From NCBI GenBank assembly GCA_036824505.1, contig DAITAA010000010.1, positions 44,455 through 108,454 on the forward strand: 64,000 nt of DNA, given 5' to 3'. The notes beneath the pieces are model-generated. The model did not search any database, had not been told where the DNA came from, and saw nothing but the letters and a program-made list of their open reading frames with translations. Below, piece after piece: positions 18,361-26,388 of this stretch. The position numbers and the translations under genes are program-made. This DNA comes from SCUD01 sp036824505 (GTDB taxonomy: Bacteria; Pseudomonadota; Gammaproteobacteria; Steroidobacterales; Steroidobacteraceae). How positions within the stretch are numbered: the stretch's first letter is position 1; the number at the start of each line of letters is the position of its first letter.

Positions 18361-19146
18361 ATGCTAAATGTCAGGGTCAACGGTACCCGGATCAGCTTCG
18401 TCGACACCGGAAAGGGCGCGCCGGTCCTCCTGCTGCACGGCCTGGGCGGCAGTCACGACGACTGGCGAATGCAGATACCGGAATTCGCGGCGAGGCACCG
18501 TGTGATCGTGCCGGACTTGCGCGGCTTCGGGGCGAGCGAACGGCGTGAGCCATTCACCATCCAGCAGCACGCGCGCGATCTGATGGCGCTGCTTGCCGAA
18601 CTGTCAGTCGAACGGGCGCATGTCGTCGGGCTTTCGATGGGCGGGGCCGTCGCGATCGAGCTCGCCTTGCGCGCACCGCGGCTCGTCCGATCGCTCGTGC
18701 TGGTCAATACGGCGCCGGGATTCACCCTGACAAACTGGCAGCGTCGGCGAATGGCCTGGCTGCGCGTGCTGCTGGCGCTGGTGCTGGGCGTCAAGGGTGT
18801 CGCGCGCGTGTTCGGCAAGGGCATGTTTCCGGCGCGCAGCCAGGGCCGGCTGCGCAGGCGATTCATCCGGCGGGCCAGCCACACCAGCCGCTGGGTCTAT
18901 CTCGCGACACTGCGCACGCTGACGCGCTGGAATGCCGAATCGAGGCTACATGCGATTCGGGCGCCGACACTGGTCATCGGTGCGCAACACGACCTCACGC
19001 CGAGTGCGGAGAAACGCCAGTGGTGCATCAAGATCCCGGACGCCCGCTTCATTGAAATCGCTGCCAGCCACCATCACACGGAACTCGATTCCCCCGACCG
19101 CCTGAACCGCGTCGTCCTGACATTTATCGCAGGCCTGAAAGATTGA
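18361..19146 (+). CDS. Alpha/beta-fold hydrolase
   Basis: Cytoplasmic serine hydrolase of 261 residues. The oxyanion-hole motif LLLHGLGGSHDDW, the PDLRGFGASE loop and the nucleophile elbow GLSMGG (Ser near 86) are clear. The acid is probably in GAQHDLTPS and the catalytic His lies in SHHHTELDSP. It resembles esterases and the 3-oxoadipate enol-lactonase/BioH-like group, but the substrate is not readable. Monocistronic, divergent from pdxH. No signal peptide. Confidence 0.85.
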   Translation: MLNVRVNGTRISFVDTGKGAPVLLLHGLGGSHDDWRMQIPEFAARHRVIVPDLRGFGASERREPFTIQQHARDLMALLAELSVERAHVVGLSMGGAVAIELALRAPRLVRSLVLVNTAPGFTLTNWQRRRMAWLRVLLALVLGVKGVARVFGKGMFPARSQGRLRRRFIRRASHTSRWVYLATLRTLTRWNAESRLHAIRAPTLVIGAQHDLTPSAEKRQWCIKIPDARFIEIAASHHHTELDSPDRLNRVVLTFIAGLKD

Positions 19147-19205
19147 TTAAGCCGTGATTCAGGTTGGTCGGCTGAGACTGGCTCCACGCACCCCAAGGAG
19201 GAGCC

Positions 19206-19556
19206 ATGATGATCAAGTCAACACTGGTGGCGGCGATGCTTGCGACGCTGCTCACGGGCTCGGCGCTCGCGGATGACCGGTCAGATCGCAATGACGATGG
19301 CCGCTATCACGGGCAGTCCCGCTATTCCCGCTACGATGACGGCCGCCATGATGACTGGCGCCACGATGACTGGCGGCATGATCGCTGGCGTCACATTCCG
19401 CCGGCCTACTACCGCAGCAACAAGGGTTATCGGCTGGGTTACGAGACCGGCTGGCGCGATGCCTCGCGGAACTGCCGCTACGACTATCGCCCGGGCCGCT
19501 GGTATCGCGACCCGCGCGATGACTACTGGTACTTCGGCTTCCAGCTCACGGACTGA
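19206..19556 (+). CDS. Small secreted Asp/His/Arg/Tyr-rich protein with short repeats
   Basis: A 116-residue protein with a clear Sec signal peptide (MMIKSTLVAAMLATLLTGSALA, mature from about residue 23) and a strong AAGGAGGA ribosome site. The mature part is very polar and has an imperfect tandem HDDWR repeat around residues 48-62, then a YRLGYETGWRDASRN stretch. I recognise no enzyme family. The Tyr-Gly-rich ending is similar in style to two other small proteins in the window (22811-23671 and 26389-26850). It may be an envelope or metal-interacting protein; that is inference only. Confidence 0.75.
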   Translation: MMIKSTLVAAMLATLLTGSALADDRSDRNDDGRYHGQSRYSRYDDGRHDDWRHDDWRHDRWRHIPPAYYRSNKGYRLGYETGWRDASRNCRYDYRPGRWYRDPRDDYWYFGFQLTD

Positions 19557-19581
19557 CCGCCGCGGCAGTTGATGCAGGGAT

Positions 19582-19617
19582 TACCGGCCCGCTTGCGTTC
19601 ATGCGGGCGGGCCGGTA
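19582..19617. terminator. Hairpin between the small secreted protein gene and tyrA
   Basis: A perfect 11-bp inverted repeat, TACCGGCCCGC with GCGGGCCGGTA, separated by 14 bases. It lies between the stop at 19556 and tyrA at 19651, as expected of a terminator or mRNA stabiliser. There is no T-run after it, so factor-independent termination is uncertain. Confidence 0.5.
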
Positions 19618-19650
19618 CACAGGGCGGATGCAATCGAGGCGCCTGCCCAG

Positions 19651-20754
19651 ATGAATCTCGAGGAACTGCGCGAACGACTGACCCGGCTGGACGGCGAGCT
19701 GCTCGCACTGGTTGCCGAGCGTCAGCGCCTCGCGACCGAGATCGCGCGCGTCAAGCGCGCGACAGGCCATCCCACCCGCGACTTCCAGCGCGAGCGCGAG
19801 GTGTTGTTGAATGCACGCGCGGCTGCCGCGAAACTCGGCCTGCAGCCCGCACTGGTCGATAACCTGTTGCGACTCCTGATTCGCAGTTCACTCGCGACCC
19901 AGGAACAGGCACTGGTCGCGGCCCAGGGCCAGGGCAGCGGCAAGCGCGCACTCGTGATCGGCGGCGCCGGCAAGATGGGGCGCTGGTTCGTCGAATTCCT
20001 TGATTCCCAGGGCTTCCTCGTGGAAGTGGCAGACCCGGCCGGATCTTTCGGCGCCCATGCGCATCGCGCTGACTGGCAGAGCGGCGACCTGGCACAGGAC
20101 GTGATCGTCGTTGCGACACCGCTCGGTATTACGGCGGCGATCCTTGAACAACTGGCGCGCCACCGGCCGCCCGGACTGGTCTTCGACATCGGATCGCTGA
20201 AGACACCGCTGCGTAGCGGCCTGAAGGCATTGATGCAGGCCGGGGTCCGGGTCAGCTCCGTACACCCCATGTTTGGCCCGGAGACCGACCTGTTGTCGGG
20301 CCGGCACGTCATCCATGTGGATGTCGGGAGACAAGATGCGGTCAGCGATGCACAGAGCCTGTTTGCCTCGACGATGGCCGAACAGGTGGTCACGACCCTC
20401 GATGACCATGACCGGCTGATCGCCTATGTGCTGGGCCTTTCACACGCCGTCAACATCGCGTTCTTCTCGGCACTGGCGGACAGCGGGGAAGCTGCGCCGA
20501 GGCTGGCGCGGCTCTCGAGTACGACCTTTGATGCACAACTGGGCGTCGCGTCGCTGGTCGCGAACGACAGCCCGGCGCTTTACTTCGAGATCCAGGCGCT
20601 CAACGAATACGGCGGCGAGTCCCTGGCGGCGCTGGCGGACGCGGTTGCGCAGTTGCAGGCAGTGGTTGCGAAACAGGATGCCGCGGGCTTTGCGCGCCTG
20701 ATGGGGCGTGGCCAGGCTTACCTCCAGGTTCGTGCGGCGGCCCGCCAGACCTGA
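19651..20754 (+). CDS. tyrA: Bifunctional chorismate mutase / prephenate dehydrogenase (T-protein)
   Basis: Makes 4-hydroxyphenylpyruvate for tyrosine from chorismate. Residues ~1-88 are an AroQ chorismate mutase helix bundle (LEELRERLTRLDGELLALVA, ERQRLATEIARVK). From about residue 98 a Rossmann NAD domain begins (ALVIGGAGKMGRWFVEFL), with VVATPLGITAAILEQLA, DIGSLKTPL, SSVHPMFGPETDLLSGR and the HAVNIAFFSAL dehydrogenase helix. Length 367 fits the fused enzyme of enterobacteria and relatives. It is the last recognisable core gene before the accessory region; btuC-derived DNA starts about 270 bases beyond its stop. Confidence 0.95.
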   Translation: MNLEELRERLTRLDGELLALVAERQRLATEIARVKRATGHPTRDFQREREVLLNARAAAAKLGLQPALVDNLLRLLIRSSLATQEQALVAAQGQGSGKRALVIGGAGKMGRWFVEFLDSQGFLVEVADPAGSFGAHAHRADWQSGDLAQDVIVVATPLGITAAILEQLARHRPPGLVFDIGSLKTPLRSGLKALMQAGVRVSSVHPMFGPETDLLSGRHVIHVDVGRQDAVSDAQSLFASTMAEQVVTTLDDHDRLIAYVLGLSHAVNIAFFSALADSGEAAPRLARLSSTTFDAQLGVASLVANDSPALYFEIQALNEYGGESLAALADAVAQLQAVVAKQDAAGFARLMGRGQAYLQVRAAARQT

Positions 20755-20760
20755 CACTGG

Positions 20761-20779
20761 AATGAGAGTGTTTCTCATT
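20761..20779. promoter_or_regulatory. Fur-box-like palindrome
   Basis: Inverted repeat AATGAGA-N5-TCTCATT directly after tyrA. It resembles iron-responsive Fur operators, which often carry AATGAGAA/TTCTCATT half-sites. No intact gene follows on either side; the next 450 bases hold only short open frames and a btuC fragment. It may be the orphaned operator of a lost iron-regulated gene. Confidence 0.4.
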
Positions 20780-21235
20780 GCTGGCCCAGGCGCATGCGGG
20801 CCCCTGGAACGCCTTGGGTAGGCGGCTGATCCTGGGCTTGCAGACCCCATGCCCGTGGCAAAGATTGCCCGGACAGCGGCCCAGCGCCAGCCCCTGGCGG
20901 TCCGTTCCGCCCGCAATTGCGGGCCCGGCCGAGCTGGTATCTGCAGGCCCTGAAGGCAGCGCAAGACAGGTGCGAAGTGCGTCTCGGACGATGCCGGGAC
21001 ACTCATAACTTCGCAGCGTGAGCTCAGGCCGATCAAGAGCCGCACGAGGTGCGGTGTCACCAGGCTGACAAATCCGATGCTGCCCACGATCGTAACGGCG
21101 GTCGCGATCAGCACCGAGGGTTCGCTGCCTTAGTCGAGAGGCGGCGAGCGGTTGCGGCCCGGAGTGTCGCGATTTGTCGGCCTGTTGCGACACCCGATTC
21201 TTGTTCGTGACCGCTTTCGTACCAAATAGTTGTGC
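20780..21235. other. Gene-poor stretch containing a btuC fragment
   Basis: No convincing gene. Short open frames exist on both strands (20778-21008 plus, 20440-21114 minus) but are Pro/Arg/Ala-rich and resemble nothing I know. The part 21028-21119 is a relic of btuC, listed separately. The rest probably marks the junction between core chromosome and acquired DNA. Confidence 0.6.
21028..21119 (-). pseudogene. btuC fragment A (internal part of permease gene)
   Basis: On the minus strand this encodes TIVGSIGFVSLVTPHLVRLL, matching TTAGSIGFVGLVTPHLVRLV of the intact btuC at 57818-58819. At DNA level 21028-21119 aligns without gaps to 57995-58086 with about 13 mismatches in 92 bases. It ends at GAGG (21116-21119); the next btuC bases resume at GAGG 39953 in fragment B, 18.8 kb away. 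No start or stop belongs to it, so it cannot be functional. Confidence 0.85.
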
Positions 21236-21328
21236 CGACAGTGAAACAGGGCAAACCCGTCGAAAGGCGGGGGCGCAAATCCACCGGTCTGTTGGCCGAA
21301 CGGGTCATGATAGCGGGGCTGCCACTTG
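21236..21328 (+). promoter_or_regulatory. Cyclic di-GMP-I (GEMM) riboswitch
   Basis: The aptamer landmarks of the c-di-GMP-I class occur in the right order: ACAGGGCAAACC, then TCGAAAGGCGGGGGCGCAAA (GAAA tetraloop arm and the GGCGCAAA core), CCACCGGTCT, and the closing arm TAGCGGGGCTGCCA. This matches the consensus in which a GAAA loop docks with a receptor in the second arm. A hairpin follows at 21363-21397, then the GTG start of a secreted protein at 21413, so the RNA probably controls that gene in response to c-di-GMP. On versus off control cannot be decided by eye. Confidence 0.88.
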
Positions 21329-21362
21329 AGACTGCACGCATGTGCACCACCTCGGCGTCCGT

Positions 21363-21399
21363 TGTTTGTGGCCGGTGCGACAGCCCGGCCACACAACAG
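21363..21399 (+). terminator. Hairpin after the c-di-GMP aptamer (possible expression platform)
   Basis: The arms GTTTGTGGCCGG and CCGGCCACACAAC can pair across a short loop, with one mismatch. It sits between the GEMM aptamer and the start codon at 21413, where an expression-platform hairpin is expected. No long T-run follows, so it could act on translation or termination. Confidence 0.5.
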
Positions 21400-21412
21400 C
21401 GGGGTAGTCGAC

Positions 21413-22054
21413 GTGGTCCAGCAGAAAGGCAGGTATCGAGTCTCTAAGCGCAGTGTTGCGGCAGTCGTGATGTTGGCAGGAACAATGGCGGTTTCTTCGG
21501 TGGCAGCGGCGGCCAATCAGGCTCCCAAGATCAGCGGCACGCCACCGGCGACGGCGCGCGAGGGTCTGGCCTATTCGTTCTGGCCAAAGGCCAGCGACGC
21601 CGACGGCGACACGTTGACCTTCAGCATCTCGAATCGGCCGTCGTGGACGAAGTTCAATGTGGCCACGGGTGCGCTGACCGGTACGCCGGGCCCCGGAACG
21701 GTCGGCAACTACGCGGATATCCGCATTCGCGTCACTGACGGAATTGCGACGGCGCGGTTGCCGATCTTCTCGATAGAAGTGCAACAGTCTTCAATGGGTA
21801 GTGCGACACTGTCCTGGCAGGCGCCAACCACACGCACCGACGGCTCACCGTTGACCAATCTCGATGGTTACCGGATCCGGTACGGCACTGCGATCGGCAG
21901 TTATCCAAATTCCATCGATATTGCAAATGAAGGCCTGACGATCGCAGTCGTTTCCGATCTGGCACCGGCGACCTATTACTTCCTGGTCAGCGCTTACGAC
22001 AAAGCCGGAATGGAGAGCGCTTACGCGGGCCCGGTATTCAAGACGATCATGTGA
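21413..22054 (+). CDS. Secreted protein with an Ig-like (He_PIG) and a fibronectin type III domain
   Basis: About 213 residues from a GTG start; the longer frame to 21326 would run into the hairpin leader. A signal peptide is visible (SVAAVVMLAGTMAVSSVAAAA). The mature part begins with a putative Ig/cadherin-like domain (APKISGTPPATAREGLAYSF, ASDADGDTLTFSISNRPSW, GALTGTPGPGTVGNYADIRI). An FN3-like domain follows (SATLSWQAPTTRTDG, GYRIRYGTA, YYFLVSAYDKAGMES). Both are adhesion-type folds. Placement behind a c-di-GMP riboswitch suggests a biofilm or surface-attachment role. No anchor or sorting motif is seen at the C-terminus. Confidence 0.8.
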   Translation: MVQQKGRYRVSKRSVAAVVMLAGTMAVSSVAAAANQAPKISGTPPATAREGLAYSFWPKASDADGDTLTFSISNRPSWTKFNVATGALTGTPGPGTVGNYADIRIRVTDGIATARLPIFSIEVQQSSMGSATLSWQAPTTRTDGSPLTNLDGYRIRYGTAIGSYPNSIDIANEGLTIAVVSDLAPATYYFLVSAYDKAGMESAYAGPVFKTIM

Positions 22055-22478
22055 ACGGCGGCCGCCGCGATGCTCATCAGGCTGAGGATGACGATTGGAA
22101 GTTCAAACGGCCTCTTTTTTTTCTTGCCGTGCGGCACGTGCGTGGCGCGTGGACTGAGCATGCCGGAGGTGGCCGGAAGAGGCGGCCTGAACAGGTGTGC
22201 GGGGAGGCTGGTGCCGGGAACGCTGCTTGCCGGCTCGGGAGGGGGCTGGGTAAGGTGCTGCGCGGAAGGGGTGGCACGCAGCCGGAGAACGAGCCCCGCG
22301 GCGCGGCGTTGTCGCAAGGACAGGGCCGCGAGTACGATCGCGTCGATATCTCTAGGAATTCGCCATTTGGGGCGACCGGCTCCTGATCGGCGATGTCAAG
22401 ACCAGGACCGGATGCTCGAGCGCGTTCGCTGAAGCCCTTCACCGGTGCTGCTTAAGGGATACGGGCGTCGTTTTGTGA
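22055..22478. other. Stretch without a recognisable gene
   Basis: No supported gene. Open frames on both strands (22070-22432 plus; 22021-22317 minus, the latter with one hydrophobic stretch near its end) lack a ribosome site or family resemblance. Possibly degraded coding DNA. Confidence 0.5.
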
Positions 22479-22711
22479 TCAGAACGGCAAGACCGAAGAG
22501 CAGTTTCGTTGGATCGGCTGTGCCTTATCATCTCCCGTACGCAATATCGCGCACCTGGTACCGTCGTCCTCGATCCAGGCTCCAATCTGCCAGGGGCGGC
22601 AGCAGGTCGGGCAGTCCTCGACTACTCCTAGCGCGGGCCGCAGCCTGTGTCGATCTGCAACATGACCGGTTCGCCGCAATAAGGGCATTGCAATGACAGG
22701 TTGTCCTCCAC
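22479..22711 (-). pseudogene. CPXCG-motif cysteine-rich protein gene, frameshifted
   Basis: On the minus strand a GTG at 22711 opens a frame encoding LSLQCPYCGEPVMLQIDTG, the zinc-ribbon-like N-terminus of CPXCG proteins. It hits TAG near 22630. In a neighbouring frame the rest of the family follows at once: VVEDCPTCCRPWQIGAWIED, ending at 22479. Joining the two halves gives a protein of about 75 residues with CPYC and CPTCC motifs, the normal layout. A short indel near 22625-22632 is enough to explain the break. It is a pseudogene or a sequence error. Confidence 0.75.
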
Positions 22712-22773
22712 GGGGCCTATCTTTGCATAGGCGGCTCATTCGGTGCCCGCCAGATGCTGCACTCCGGAGGCGA

Positions 22774-22797
22774 TTCCCGGCTCCTGCGAGCCGGGAA
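22774..22797 (-). terminator. Hairpin downstream of the coiled-coil protein gene
   Basis: Perfect 10-bp inverted repeat TTCCCGGCTC / GAGCCGGGAA with a 4-base loop, 14 bases after the stop of the reverse gene at 22811. No T-run, so it is a probable transcript end or stabiliser rather than a classical terminator. Confidence 0.6.
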
Positions 22798-22810
22798 CCG
22801 TCGGATATTG

Positions 22811-23671
22811 TTAGTGCATCACTTCGAATGTGATGAGCGCACCGATCACGGCGCCGAGCAGGATGTCGGAACCATTGCTGTTGCTGCCATAGCGGCGCCG
22901 GCTGTAATAGCCGTCGTCATAGCCGCGTTGGAAACCCTCGCGGAAATAGTAGTTGTATTCGTCCTGCCGCACGTAACGGCCGTAGTAGCCGTAATTGGCG
23001 TCCTCATAAGCGTATGACTGCCTGTAGTCGAAACGCCAGCCGTCCTCCCGATCCGCGCGCCCGGCATGAAAGCCTTCCTGGTAGCCGTAGTTCAAGGCCT
23101 GCCGAATGATGTCGGCGCCATACTGATTGGTCTCGTAGTAGCGGCCGTCGCGCCGGTAGCGATAGTTCGATGGCGTGTAGTAGAAGGGGTCGTTGTAATA
23201 GTCGTAGCGCTCACTGGCGTAGCGTGCCTGTTGCTGGCGCATGCGCGTGAAGTAGTCTTGCTGAAAGCGGTACTGCGCCATGCGCTTCTGCTGCTGGAGC
23301 CGGGACACTTTCTGCTCCAAGGCCGCCTCGCGGCGTGATGCCACCAGCCGGAACTGAGCCTCGTTCTGCTGCTGTTCGCGGATGCGCTCCTCTTGCTGCT
23401 GTTTCGAAAGGCGCTTCTGCTCCTGCTGCTGGGCCTGCTTCTGGTCGTTCTGCTGCTGCTGATCTTTCTTCTCGTTCTTAGCGTCCTGCTTAGCTTTCTT
23501 GTCCTTCTTGTCTTGCGCGTCCTGCTTATCCTGCTCGGCCTGCTTTTCTTCCGCGGTCTGTTGGCCCGGGGGATTCGATTGTGGCTGTGCGTGGATCGGG
23601 AAGCTGAATGCCGCCAGTGCCGCGCTGATCACGACTGACATTGTCAGTCGATTCAAGGTGCTCATGTTCAT
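22811..23671 (-). CDS. Secreted coiled-coil protein with Tyr/Gly-rich C-terminus
   Basis: About 286 residues from ATG 23671, which has GGAG seven bases upstream; the longer frame adds an unconvincing leader. A signal peptide precedes residue ~30 (VISAALAAFSFPIHAQ). Residues ~35-150 are almost purely Gln/Lys/Glu/Asp/Arg, a long charged helix or coiled coil. The second half is rich in Tyr, Arg and Asp with repeats of a Y-x-x-G-F/Y-x-x-G pattern (YGYQEGFHAGRADRE, YYFREGFQRGYDDGYY). It ends in a hydrophobic stretch with a GAVIGAL glycine-zipper flavour. Family unknown to me; an envelope-spanning or stress-related protein is a guess. Confidence 0.75.
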   Translation of the reverse strand: MNMSTLNRLTMSVVISAALAAFSFPIHAQPQSNPPGQQTAEEKQAEQDKQDAQDKKDKKAKQDAKNEKKDQQQQNDQKQAQQQEQKRLSKQQQEERIREQQQNEAQFRLVASRREAALEQKVSRLQQQKRMAQYRFQQDYFTRMRQQQARYASERYDYYNDPFYYTPSNYRYRRDGRYYETNQYGADIIRQALNYGYQEGFHAGRADREDGWRFDYRQSYAYEDANYGYYGRYVRQDEYNYYFREGFQRGYDDGYYSRRRYGSNSNGSDILLGAVIGALITFEVMH

Positions 23672-23837
23672 CGCAGGTCTCCGTGGTGCGTCTGGCAGGT
23701 TCCACAGGAACCATTGCGCCGGGCGCTCAAGTGCCAGCGTGAGATTGCGCCAAGGGAGCCCAGCCGGTCTGTACGGTACAGCACATAGAGGTATCTGGCG
23801 GTGACGCAGCATTGAAACAACCGCGAACCGCTCCAGA

Positions 23838-25025
23838 CTATTCGCTCAGCAATTCGCCGACCGGCTTCAGGTCTTCCACGTGGTCGCAAACCGACTTGAT
23901 CATCACGATGATGGGTACGCCGAGCAGCAGGCCCGAGACACCCCACAGCCAGCCCCAGAACAGCACGCCGACGAACACGACGACAGGGTTCATCCGGCCG
24001 GCACGCCCGGTGAGCCAGGGCGTCAGCAACATACCTTCGAGGCTGGTAACGAGAAGTGACACGCCTCCGACGAGGAGCGCCATCTTCAAGTTTCCAAACT
24101 GCAACAGAGCGACGAGCGCCGTCCCAGCGGTGACAATCATCGCGCCAAGATAGGGAACCAGGTTGAAGACGCCGGCCGCGATCGCCCAGACCGCGGCGTG
24201 CTCCAAGCCGAGCAGGCGAAATGCGAGCCAGCTTGCGATGGACACCAGTGTGCTGGTGGCAATCTGGACCATCAGATAACGTTGAATCTGGCTATTGATT
24301 TCGTTCAGCACCTGGATGGTGATTTTCTTCTCGCTGAGTGCGGGGCCCGTGATCGCGACGAGCTTGCGTCGGAACGTGTCGCCACTGATCAGCAGGAAGA
24401 ATACGAGGAACAACACAACCGCAGCCTGGCCGGTCAGCGCGGCCGCACCGAGCGCTCCCGACCACAGGTAATCGGAAATGTTCAGCCTGGGCTGCTCGAT
24501 TTGCACTCGCGTAGCGCCGCTGGAGGTCGTTCCAGGGTATTGAACGCCGGATTCGCGCGCCGCCCGCTCAAGTTCGGATGCTGCTTTCTGCACCTGGCCC
24601 ACCGCACTCGGCGAAGTCACACCCTCGTTGTGCAAAGTCTGGCGAAGATTCCGCGCAGCGGCGGGGAGGGACTCGATCAGCTCGGCCAAGTCGTCGCTCA
24701 CCGAGTAAGCAAGCGACCCGGCCCCGCCCACGACACCGAGCAGCACCAGCGCTGCACCGACTGCGCGTGGTATTTTCCATCTATGCAGGAGATCGATGAC
24801 GGGCGACAGCGCATAGCTCAGCATGACTGCCAGCATGACGGGGATGAATACCGAGCTGCCGAAATACAGCGCGATCACGACCGCGATCACCGCGATCAGC
24901 CCAAGTGACATATTGCGGAAGTCGCCAGGCGCACGAACGATGGCATGGGCGGAATCCGGCCGCGGTGCAACGTGAGACTGGTTGTCCGGGGGAGACTCGA
25001 CGTCAGGTTCTTCTGCGGCGCTCAT
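23838..25025 (-). CDS. AI-2E family transporter (PerM/YhhT-like permease)
   Basis: Polytopic inner-membrane protein of the AI-2E (UPF0118) family, about 395 residues. Paired helices at ~40-75 (LGLIAVIAVVIALYFGSSVF, IPVMLAVMLSYALSPVIDLL), a periplasmic or amphipathic region ~100-195, and C-terminal helices with the family motif GLEHAAVWAIAAGVFNLVPY near residue 280 and WGVSGLLLGVPIIVMIK near the end. ATG at 25025 is taken; an upstream ATG at 25058 adds eleven residues. Members move small molecules or ions with substrates mostly untested, so export of autoinducer-2 should not be assumed. Divergent from the outer-membrane protein gene at 25160. Confidence 0.88.
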   Translation of the reverse strand: MSAAEEPDVESPPDNQSHVAPRPDSAHAIVRAPGDFRNMSLGLIAVIAVVIALYFGSSVFIPVMLAVMLSYALSPVIDLLHRWKIPRAVGAALVLLGVVGGAGSLAYSVSDDLAELIESLPAAARNLRQTLHNEGVTSPSAVGQVQKAASELERAARESGVQYPGTTSSGATRVQIEQPRLNISDYLWSGALGAAALTGQAAVVLFLVFFLLISGDTFRRKLVAITGPALSEKKITIQVLNEINSQIQRYLMVQIATSTLVSIASWLAFRLLGLEHAAVWAIAAGVFNLVPYLGAMIVTAGTALVALLQFGNLKMALLVGGVSLLVTSLEGMLLTPWLTGRAGRMNPVVVFVGVLFWGWLWGVSGLLLGVPIIVMIKSVCDHVEDLKPVGELLSE

Positions 25026-25159
25026 GCATCTTGAATCGTCGGCAAACAGCAGAGGCAAAGCTTGCGCGCAATCCCGGCAGATTATATGTGCGCTACCGTA
25101 CCGAACCCCGGCCAGACGCAGAAGTAAGAAAGCACAGTCTGGAGAGGAGATGTGGACTT

Positions 25160-26269
25160 GTGAGTACCCGTTACTTCGCTCAGCGCGTCGTGCGCCGGTT
25201 CATTGTTGGCGTGTTCGGAACGATGTTGTGCGCGGCGGCAACGGCTCAGGGGAGCGAGACTGGCCCGCGACCTCCGTCTGGTTCTCCGGCACCCAAGTGG
25301 ATCCGGGCCATTCCAGTGCCTGTTGAACCGGCATTTCCGGCGGCCGACATCAGTGAACTCTGTCGGGACAAGCCGCAAGGCCCGGCATGGATCGATCGCA
25401 TGCATGCCGGCCTGTACAAGTCCATGTGCTTTACGGCGGTCTGGTTTGATGGCTTCTTTGGCAGCGCGCGGTTTGATGACGAATACCAGGCAACACATGG
25501 CAGTCTCGCGATAGGCGCACTATGGGACGAGCGCAATCGCTGGGATCCCAGCTTGCGGTTCCGGGTTCAGATGAAACTGCCGAAGATGAGTGACCGCTAT
25601 AGTCTGTTTGTCGGCAGGGTTGATCCTGATGAATACGTTACGGAGCTGCGCGACGACTTTGACACCCTGCCACGCCAGTTCGGACGAGAGGGTGACGATG
25701 CGCTGCTAGTCGGCCTGGGCTACAGTCAGCCCGGCCGGCGCGGCGGGCACTTTGACGCTGGCCTAGGCGCCAGCCTCGACTCCTCGGCGGGGCCGTACGC
25801 CAAGGGCACATATCGAATTGCCGTGCCGATACTGGCACGCAATCTGCTGCGTCTGCGCGAAACGATCTTCTGGGAGCAAAGCGAGCGCCTTGGCGCTACG
25901 ACACGCTTTGACCTGGAGCGATTGCTCACCGACAAATTGCTCGCGCGCTGGACTGGATCGGCCACGTTCACCCAGGAGACCCAGGGCGTACGCTGGTTCT
26001 CGAACTTCACGCTCTACCAGAACCTCGGTGATGGACGCGCGATTTCGTATCAGGCGGGTCTGACCGCGGAGTCAGACCGCGAAGTTCCCATCACCGACTA
26101 CGGTTTGCGGGTCATTTACCGCCGCACCATTTTTGAGCGGGACTGGTTGTTCCTCGAACTTCGCTCCAGCGTCACGTGGCCACGCGACAGCTTGCTCGAG
26201 CGCCGCGAGTCCAACATCGGGGCAGGCATGGCATTCGAAATGATGTTCGGCGAACGCAAGAAACGCTGA
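25160..26269 (+). CDS. Predicted secreted or outer-membrane beta-barrel protein, family unknown
   Basis: About 369 residues from a GTG with GGAG upstream; an open frame extends back to 24905 but overlaps the divergent permease. A signal peptide is plausible (RRFIVGVFGTMLCAAATAQG). The mature protein alternates polar and hydrophobic residues with many aromatic strand ends (RFRVQMKLP, ALLVGLGYSQPG, HFDAGLGASLDSS, WFSNFTLYQNLGDG, RDWLFLELRSSVTWP), like a barrel of about 12 strands, closing with GAGMAFEMMFGERKKR. I do not recognise the family. Monocistronic. Confidence 0.7.
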   Translation: MSTRYFAQRVVRRFIVGVFGTMLCAAATAQGSETGPRPPSGSPAPKWIRAIPVPVEPAFPAADISELCRDKPQGPAWIDRMHAGLYKSMCFTAVWFDGFFGSARFDDEYQATHGSLAIGALWDERNRWDPSLRFRVQMKLPKMSDRYSLFVGRVDPDEYVTELRDDFDTLPRQFGREGDDALLVGLGYSQPGRRGGHFDAGLGASLDSSAGPYAKGTYRIAVPILARNLLRLRETIFWEQSERLGATTRFDLERLLTDKLLARWTGSATFTQETQGVRWFSNFTLYQNLGDGRAISYQAGLTAESDREVPITDYGLRVIYRRTIFERDWLFLELRSSVTWPRDSLLERRESNIGAGMAFEMMFGERKKR

Positions 26270-26388
26270 TCTCCTAGTCAGGCGCCTGTAATCATGGTTA
26301 AGCGCGCCAGCGCACAGACTGTGACCGGTGGCTGAATCAGCATGTGCTCGTAATATGAAATCAGTTTCTTAAGGTGAGGAGCATCGCT

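Noticed and set aside
20440..21114. 224-codon minus-strand frame spanning btuC fragment A
   Set aside because: Starts inside the btuC fragment and runs antisense into tyrA; not a real gene.
22021..22317. 98-codon minus-strand frame with one hydrophobic stretch
   Set aside because: Overlaps the end of the Ig/FN3 gene, lacks a ribosome site and resembles nothing known; kept only as a comment.
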